Source: Selaginella moellendorffii
Lineage: Eukaryota; Streptophyta; Lycopodiopsida; Selaginellales; Selaginellaceae
DNA length: 64,000 nt
Direction: 5' to 3'
Assembly: GCF_000143415.4 (NCBI RefSeq)
Contig: NW_003314368.1
Location: forward strand, 268,792 to 332,791
Shown piece by piece: positions 57,095 through 64,000 of this stretch (its first letter is position 1; each line of letters starts with the position of its first letter). A program made the translations under genes and the position numbers. The notes under the pieces were generated by a model. The model was not told the DNA's origin and made no database searches. It saw nothing but the letters and a program-made list of their open reading frames with translations.

Positions 57095-57550
57095 TCGATG
57101 GATGATCGATTCATCGACCCCTCCCCTCTGAGATCTAGCGAAGCCCAAGTTTAGGGAGTTTCAGAACTCATACACGTGGACGGCCGCGATGTGGCCAGGG
57201 GAAATTTGTTTTTAAACCGGGTGTGGCGCGATTCACGGCGCGCGAATCTTTGGAGGGGCATTTTCTCAGTCCCGTGTTTGTGACAACTACTCAAGCAACT
57301 TTGAAGCACTATGGAGAAGTCGGACTCCTTTGGATTCCATTCCAGTAAGGCCAAAGGGCTTTTTGTCAAGAGCCATATACGATCGAGTTTTTTACTCGCA
57401 CGGTAAATCATGGCACATGAGCCAACCAGTTCTTTAGCTTTAGGTTTACAGGGCTAAATTAGGTCAAAAAACATCCAGCCACACCTTTTCTTGCCGCATA
57501 TTTTATAATGGCATATTCGGCGAAAGGATATTCTATGAGAATTCCAGGAT

Positions 57551-57560
57551 TTTAGGGTTC
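57551..57560 (+). promoter_or_regulatory. Telo-box-like motif upstream of the F-box gene
   Basis: TTTAGGGTTC, 21 bp before the ATG. Confidence 0.4.
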
Positions 57561-57580
57561 GTCCATTTTTGCGGGATCCA

Positions 57581-58895
57581 ATGCAGGGATTCCTCGACCA
57601 GGCAGACGACGGTGTCCTGTGCGCGATCTTCTCCTTCCTCTCTCCGCGCGACATTGCGAGCTGTGCCGCCGTGTGCCGGCGATTGCAGCGCCTCTGCCGC
57701 GACGATACGGATCTCTGGCTCGCGCTCTGCCACCGGCGCTGGGCCGGATTCACGAGCTTGAGGGATTGGAGCAGGAGCGTGCTGGGCGACGATGGCGAGC
57801 TAGGGTTTATGCGCTACAGAGGTTTGTACAAGCTCCTGGCGAAATGGGGGAGCTTGATTGGCTTCTGGCGGGGTGTCAATGGGAATAGGTCGCAGATTCT
57901 GGGATTTGAGTGGCGCAGGAACTCGATTCATGGGTTTCGGATCGTTCCGGCGAGCAGGGGAAGCTATCAAGTGCGAAGAATTCCATTTCTGTGGCTGGGA
58001 GCTGCCGCGAATGGGAAGGAGATTTGCGTCATGAATCCAGCGCTGGATCGGGATTACGGCTGCTGCAGGTGTCACGCATCGAAGGATTATCCAGGTAGCT
58101 CCAGGGATGATCATGGCTCTTCCAGCAGCGAAAGGATTGGCGATCTCTTCGCGGGGATGGACTCCGAGTGGGATGTGGAGGATTTATCTCGACTCGGGCT
58201 GGTTCTCGTCGACGTCCACTTTGCCGGGAAGAATCACATCGTCTTGGAGGAGCTGAATTGCCAGAGGCAAGTAACGAGGATGAAGATCTCCCTGGCCGAG
58301 GCGGTGGCGAGTGCCTCGTTTGGATTCAGCGAGAACTTGGAGATCACGACGAGGAGCTATGGCAAGAGTCCTCCCGGGAGCTTTCCTTTCGAGATGTATC
58401 GCTTCCTCACGAGCAAAGTGACGAGCCCCGGAAGCGATAGAGCGGCCAGGAAGCAGTGGAAGAGAGACAAGGAGCGAGCCGAGAGCCGAGGAAGGCTATG
58501 GTGGCTGGAGCAATTGCATTTTGTCAAGGTGGTGGAATCCTCTCCAACGAAATCGAGGCCATTCCAAGGATTGTGGAAGGTAATCAAGATCTCTCTTTCT
58601 TTCTCTAGATCGCTCAAGGTTTTTTGTTTTCTCGATCCTCTTCCAGGGGTTGTGTCGATGCGAAGCTTTGGATTTCTTGCTCGTCGCCTACGACGACGAT
58701 CGAGGCGCGATCACCTCCAGGCAAGTTGGCGAGTCCTCGTCAATTCGATCTTCGTGGATGAATCTCTCGGCCAGAAATTTCCAGCAGATTGATCTCGAGA
58801 CAATGGCATTTCGATTGCGTTTGCCGGACACGAATCTCTCCACCGATTTTAGACCGCTCGCCTCGTCCGGGAACTTACTGGACGTTGTCAGCTGA
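57581..58895 (+). CDS. F-box protein
   Basis: Two exons: 57581-58579 and 58647-58895 (67-bp intron, GAAG|GTAATC, TTCCAG|GGG), 415 residues. The F-box is at about residues 8-50 (DDGVLCAIFSFLSPRDIASC, CRRLQRLCRDDTDLWLALC). The remainder contains WGSLIGFWRGV and RPFQGLWK|GLCRCEALDFLLVAYDD, the join that supports the intron; these blocks occur in a small conserved plant F-box family. The partner is expected to be SKP1 in an SCF ubiquitin ligase; the substrate is unknown. The last 45 residues after YDDDRGAITSRQVGE are low in family resemblance. The ATG at 57581 is the first in frame, 20-30 bp after a TTTAGGGTT telo-box. Confidence 0.88.
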
Positions 58896-58972
58896 GAGTC
58901 CCGGGGAGAGATCTCGAACCCGCGATCTCTCTAGTTTTGTACACTCGATTTATCGCGCTTAGGCGGACTTAC

Positions 58973-59015
58973 AAACCCTAGGCCTAGGTAGCTATGGCGG
59001 CCTCTTAGGGTTTTT
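58973..59015 (+). promoter_or_regulatory. Two telo-boxes in the STT3 upstream region
   Basis: AAACCCTA at 58973-58980 and TTAGGGTTTTT at 59005-59015, in opposite orientations, 150-190 bp before the STT3 ATG. Confidence 0.5.
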
Positions 59016-59124
59016 CTCCGCGGCGTGGGGTTTTGTGATCTATCCGAGGCGGTGGCGATGCATGCGTAGATCGATCCGGCAGGTAGAATTTGAGATCCCC
59101 GACTAGATGTGTATCGGATTCTAG
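58994..59124 (+). promoter_or_regulatory. Three minimal upstream ORFs before STT3
   Basis: ATG GCG GCC TCT TAG (58994-59008), ATG CAT GCG TAG (59058-59069) and ATG TGT ATC GGA TTC TAG (59107-59124) all precede the main ATG. If transcription starts upstream of 58994, they would be scanned first and could lower translation. The transcription start is not known. Confidence 0.4.
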
Positions 59125-59160
59125 AGTCTCGCCAGAAAATCCACAGCATTGTCTCTGGAG

Positions 59161-61700
59161 ATGGAGCGCAGCAGCAGCAAGGTTGGCAATGGCCAGGCAT
59201 CCAAGATTTCGGCATCGCCGAACGATGATCAGGGGATATTTCGCCGCGCCAAGCGCTCAATCGATGATCTCATCACGCAGGCTCGTCGATTCCGGCTCAA
59301 GACGAAGCAGCAGGAGCTCCTGATCCGGGTCAGCGCGTTGCTACTCATCTACGTCCTGGCATTCGCGACGCGGCTCTTCAGCGTTCTTCGCTACGAGAGC
59401 GTGATCCACGAATTCGATCCATACTTCAACTACAGGACCACACTCTATCTCACGCAGAAAGGATTCTACGAGTTTTGGAACTGGTTCGACTATGAGAGCT
59501 GGTATCCTCTGGGCAGGATCATCGGTGGGACTTTGTATCCGGGGCTCATGGTCACTGCCGCGCTACTCTACTGGACGCTGAGGCTTCTAAGTTTCGCCGT
59601 TCATATCCGGGACGTTTGCGTGCTCACCGCGCCTTTCTTCGCCTCAAACACAGCCATGGTCGGGTACTTCTTTGGGAAAGAGCTCAAGGATCCAGGGACT
59701 GGATTGGTGGCGGCAGCGTTTCTAGCAATCTGTCCGGGATATATCTCGAGATCGGTGGCCGGGTCTTACGACAACGAGGGGGTGGCCATCTTTGCGTTGC
59801 TGCTTACGTTCTATCTGTTCGTCAAGGCTGTGAACACGGGATCGCTGGCTTGGGCCGTGGCCTCGGCGTTTGCGTACTTCTACATGGTGTCGGCCTGGGG
59901 AGGATATATCTTTATCATCAACTTGCTGCCGATCTACGTGCTGGTTTTGCTCGTCACTGGGAGGTACTCGCTGCGGCTCTATGTCGCTTACAACACGCTC
60001 TACGTCCTGGGCATGCTCTTGGCGATGCAAATTCGCTTCGTCGGCTTTCAGCATGTCCAGTCCGGGGAACACATGGCCGCAATGGGAGTTTTTTTCCTCA
60101 TGCAGGTACTACAAATCGTTCTTTGCTGTGGAAAACGAGCTAAGACCTTTGCTTTCCTTGCTTGCAGGTGTTTTATCTAGTGAACTGGGTGAAGAGCATG
60201 GTCGAGCCCAAGCTCTTCCAAGCGTTCCTCAAGATCGCTGTGATTGTCACCGGAGGTGCCGGCGCACTGGCACTGGGTGTGGGAATGGCAACGGGTTATA
60301 TTTCTCCGTGGACAGGCAGGTTTTACTCGTTGCTGGATCCAACTTATGCCAAGGATCACATACCGATTATCGCCTCGGTCTCTGAGCACCAGCCGACAGC
60401 GTGGTCATCGTTTATGTTCGACTACCACCTCCTCCTCTTTTTGTTCCCGGCGGGGCTTTTCTTCTGCTTCCGACGACCGACGGATGCCACCATATTTATC
60501 ATGATCTATGGTCTGACAAGCTTATACTTTGCCGGGGTTATGGTTCGGCTGATCCTCGTCGCAACGCCGGCGGTATGCCTCATCGGAGCTATCGCGGTGT
60601 CCTCGACTTTGAAGAACGTATGTGGTCTTCTACGTGAGAAACCTGTGGGTAAAGTTCTTGAAAGACAAGGCAAAGACAAATCAAAGGTAAGTAGCTTTTG
60701 TACTTGTTCTCGCCTTTGTTTAATGTCTTGTATGGTTTCTACAGGGTGGATCGGACCAGTCGATTCCGTTCCAAAGGGAAGCCTGCATTGTCGTCCTCGC
60801 CGGAGCTCTTTATCTCCTGACGAGCTATGCTTTGCACTGTACTTGGGTGACATCCGAGGCTTATTCTTCACCCTCCATAGTTCTTGCTGCACGGCAAAGC
60901 AACGGAGACCGAGTTATCTTCGATGACTTCCGTGAGGCTTACTTCTGGCTTCAGCACAACACTCCTCCAGACGCGAAGGTCATGTCTTGGTGGGATTATG
61001 GGTATCAGATCACCGCGATGGGAAACAGGACGGTTATAGTGGACAACAATACGTGGAACAACACACACATTGCTACTGTAGGACGAGCAATGTCGTCCTA
61101 CGAGGATGAAGCTTACGAGATCATGCGGTCCTTGGATGTGGATTACGTTCTGGTAGTATTCGGTGGTGTCACTGGCTATTCCTCGGACGACATAAACAAG
61201 TAAGCAGTTGATCTTCTCGGTTTGTTTCTTCTTTTCCTGCTGACGAGAGCTCAAACTGGGACAGATTCTTGTGGATGGTTCGGATTGGAGGTGGCGTATT
61301 TCCCGTCATCAAGGAGTCCGACTATCTCAACAATGGAGAATACCGGATCGATGCAGCCGCGGCTCCAAAGATGCTAGAGTGTTTGATGTAAGCAATTTCT
61401 AAGATTGTTTTCCAATCTCTATCGTGTTTCTGTGTTTCCCCAGGTACAAGTTATGCTACTATAGATTTGGGGAAGTATCTACAGAGTATGGCAAGCCTCC
61501 GGGGTACGATATCATCGCTGCCTCTCGGTTTCCAGTTTTTGATGCATCGTTGTTTTTTTTTAATTTATAGGTGGGATCGTGCTCGGGGAACTGTAATTGG
61601 CAAAAAGGATTTCGAGCTGGAGTACCTGGATGAAGCATTTACAACGTCAAATTGGATTGTTCGCATTTACAAGCTCAAGCCCCCTGCAAACAGGAAATAA
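59161..61700 (+). CDS. STT3: Oligosaccharyltransferase catalytic subunit STT3
   Basis: Six exons: 59161-60105, 60168-60686, 60745-61199, 61265-61387, 61444-61503 and 61571-61700. All phases fit, giving 743 residues, close to plant STT3B. It transfers the preassembled glycan from dolichol to Asn in the ER. The N-terminal cytosolic part is followed by the first membrane segment ([20 protein letters not shown]). Luminal [10 protein letters not shown] carries the metal-binding Asp (D86). Many membrane spans follow, then [13 protein letters not shown]. The catalytic WWDYG (570-574) is in the luminal domain, with the conserved [11 protein letters not shown] glycosylation sites and a C-terminal ending [14 protein letters not shown]. 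Intron 5 splits PPG|WDRARG, where most family members have F or Y. The ATG at 59161 is the first in the frame. Confidence 0.95.
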
Positions 61701-63195
61701 ACAACCAATTTTGTAATCGCAGCCAAAGACTTTTGCAAATCAAGTTTCTAACTCTCTTTTCGTATTGAGCACAATCAAACAACTTTGTCTCACAGTATTT
61801 TTTTGACAGAACTTCCATCTGAATGTTTGAATCCATCTTACGTTTTTGTAGATTTGGAGAGGGCCGTCCATTCATCCATTTTGGGAAGATGGTAGCCTGG
61901 CACTCTTTCGAAGGTCTGAGCAGATCTTCACAGCCTTTCTCGATTCCTTTGCAATTGATTTGCTTTCATTTCTTATGTGCATAAGCAAATCGAGGAAAGA
62001 ATGAGTGAAGAACACATCGTAGCATGTAAGTTATTAAAATCCTTCTAAACCACCTCTTGGATCTAGAGTCTATTATGAGATTTGGAAGGACTAGGATACA
62101 AGATCTGGAGTCTTAGATGCAGAGTCTTAAGATATAAATAACCCAAAGTCATAGCTCCAGCCGTACACGAGATGGATAATAGTTAATATTTTATAATTGA
62201 GAAAGTTTAGTTTTATGGGGACAAGTTATGATAAACTTTGCTTTTGCTAGCCTCAACCTTGTTCAAGTTTTATTTGCATAACTTAGATCATTTCAAAGGT
62301 CTAATGCATCAACAATTAAATCATTTCAAATACATCAAGACAAGATATTTGGTCAATAGAGAATATAATGACATCACCAACTTTTTAGAATCTAGTGCTA
62401 CAAGTTCTACAATAATATGTTTTTTTGGGGATTTATATTATTTAATGGTTTCCAATTGTTTAAGTTAAAGTAGTTTTTAATGTTATTTAAAAATAATTAT
62501 TATTTGCTTTATACATCATATTTAAATAAAATAATTTTATTTTAAAACCACATGATCCAAGTAATTTGATTTAATATTTTGAGTACATGCTAAGTCATAT
62601 TTTAATTAGCCATAACTCAATATAAAATTTTAAAAAAAATATTAAATATTTTTGTCTTACACAAAGCAAAGAAAAGGATATTTATTCCATTTTAATATTT
62701 TAAAAGCTTTTAAAAGAGAATTTATTCTGTCAAAGTTTTTATAATAAATAACCATAAAACCTCATTATTTAGCTTTAATAAATTTCAACATGTTTATCAT
62801 CTTTAAAATATATATCTAAAGTAAAAGTTCACAGATTTGAATAATTACTTTTGCAATAAATAATTATAATTTAAATATTTATAGTGCTCATAATTTTGTT
62901 AAAAATATATTTTGGAAGCTAGCCCAATGATAAAAGTCTATAAAACATCTTTTAAACATATTGACCATTTATATTTTCCATTTACTTTAGAAAACATGTA
63001 ATCAATTTTTAGAGATTTTGGTGTAAATAAATAAATGTTAAGAGGCATTTTTCCTTCTGATTCTTCCCTAATTTCATCTTTTAGAAGTTAAATATTAGTA
63101 TTAAAATAAATAATATTATAAAATTTTTAATATTTTTAAATATTTTTTAAAATTAAAGATTTAATATTATTTAAAATAAATACTTTTATATCATT
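61701..63195. other. 3' flank of STT3 and AT-rich spacer, no gene seen
   Basis: Becomes extremely AT-rich after 62450 (many TTTAAAATA words). The ORF at 62238-62468 lacks any recognisable feature. Confidence 0.55.
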
Positions 63196-63369
63196 TTGTG
63201 AGTGCTTGGAATATGGAAAGGGATACAGAAAATGTGTATATCAATTAGCCCAAAAACCCTAGCTTATATACAGGAGTGAGTGGTCCAGATTGAAATTAAT
63301 TTGACGGCTACCAAAATCCCACTACGTTAATATTACAACATTGTAGTTGCACACTTGGCCCTCACATCA
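63195..63369 (-). repeat. 3' LTR start of a gypsy element (minus strand)
   Basis: On the minus strand the polypurine tract AAGAGGAGGGGA (63381-63370) is followed by TGATGTGAGGGCCAAGTGTG, the LTR start. A TATATAAGC promoter-like box lies about 100 bp inside. The distal LTR end in the AT-rich region could not be fixed. Confidence 0.7.
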
Positions 63370-63381
63370 TCCCCTCCTCTT

Positions 63382-64000
63382 AGAATAATGGAAGACCATC
63401 AAGGTTCTCTTGTAGACGGCCGGGATCTAGAGGAATGTTAGGAGGAAGTATCGGCAGATCTGTAGGTGGTATTAACTACTCCTAATCCCTTTGTATAAAG
63501 TGTTTCAACCGCTGCACATGCATAATTTCTGGAGGATTAACTTGTTGGATGTCATGCCAAACCTCATAAACTTGTGGTCCAACTTGCCGCAACACCCAAT
63601 ATGGTCCTTTTCATTGCATAGAGAGCCCTTTAAATAAAGCACATACCGTAAGATGGGGAAAATGGACTAATACCAAATCATCCACTTTGTACTCCGCAAA
63701 TGGATGATGATGGGAGTTGTAATGCCGTTGTTGTCCCACTTGTACGCGGCCTAAGTGTTTGGCAAACTCTGCTTGGACAAGTGAAAGAATGCTCATCAAA
63801 TACTAATCCCACGATCTAGCATTAGCAACTTGTGACAATCATGAAGGTAAATCCAGTTCCATTAGTAATATTGGATCATAACCATATGTGAGTTTATATG
63901 GTGAAGCACCAATAGAACTCTACACCCCTATAACATATGCATATTGAAGAGATGGCAAATAACCATCCCAATTCGAATGCTGAAAGTTTACATACTTCAC
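63382..64000 (-). pseudogene. gypsy integrase C-terminal part, leaving the window
   Basis: Minus-strand frames read SIGASPYKLTYGYDPILLME, QVGQQRHYNSHHHPFAEYKV, DDLVLVHFPHLT and, after a stop, GPYWVLRQVGPQVYEVW and EIMHVQRLKHF. These are the end of a gypsy integrase with its GPY/F module, then the polypurine tract. At least one stop (CAATGAAAA region near 63613) and one frame change are present. The rest of the element lies beyond 64000. Confidence 0.82.

Noticed and set aside
59616-60143. Alternative-frame ORF over STT3
   Set aside because: Overlaps the well-supported STT3 frame; a by-product of GC-rich codons.
1-64000. CRISPR array, bacterial operon or prophage structure
   Set aside because: Introns, plant protein families and LTR elements show nuclear plant DNA; no regular spacer-repeat array exists.

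Overview
This window looks like lycophyte nuclear DNA, most likely Selaginella (S. moellendorffii-like). That is an inference from style, not from a search. The reasons are very short GT-AG introns (about 50-75 bp), compact genes, plant-specific families (germin-like proteins, a fused dehydroquinate dehydratase/shikimate dehydrogenase, a GFS12-type BEACH protein, a SIP1-clade trihelix factor), and an old gypsy/TRIM-rich block beside a gene-dense block.

Layout. 1-7.5 kb: repeats only. These are a duplicated 1.4-1.7 kb unit with a 12-bp minisatellite, a 58-bp match to the 3' half of 5S rRNA, and an LTR-like direct-repeat pair with a gag remnant. 7.7-10.8 kb: germin-like gene GLP1 and a germin-like pseudogene. 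11.1-16.1 kb: a broken minus-strand Ty3/gypsy element, split by a TRIM (small LTR element), next to the 3' end of a plus-strand relative. 16.3-24.6 kb: a second, Tat/Ogre-like gypsy element with a MITE inside its reverse transcriptase. 24.6-28.7 kb: decayed ORFs and a near-complete inverted repeat with arms over 1 kb and a 25-bp loop. 28.7-38.5 kb: AT-rich repeat land, including one complete TRIM with a perfect 5-bp target duplication, a chimeric relative and a solo LTR. 39.1-40.1 kb: germin-like gene GLP3 between 40-bp inverted repeats.

40.2-61.7 kb is the gene-dense block. It holds a JJJ1/DNAJC21-type ribosome-biogenesis J-protein (-), a large unrecognised RS/RD-rich nuclear protein (-), a trihelix transcription factor (+), DHQ dehydratase/shikimate dehydrogenase (-, 10 exons), a GFS12/WDR81-like kinase-BEACH-WD40 protein (-, about 16 exons), a lachrymatory-factor-synthase-like SRPBCC protein (-), an F-box protein (+), and the oligosaccharyltransferase catalytic subunit STT3 (+, 6 exons). 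Five of these carry telo-box (AAACCCTA) motifs at or just upstream of the start. 61.7-64 kb: AT-rich spacer, then the 3' end of another gypsy element leaving the window.

The genes do not form one pathway. They are housekeeping or regulatory neighbours, plus a germin-like cluster that the transposon block appears to have split. The most unusual signals are the 5S-promoter-like sequence carried by a dispersed repeat family, the chimeric TRIM joined exactly at its polypurine tract, the long hairpin, and the 40-bp inverted repeats around GLP3. All intron-exon models were assembled by hand from frame continuity, splice dinucleotides and family knowledge.
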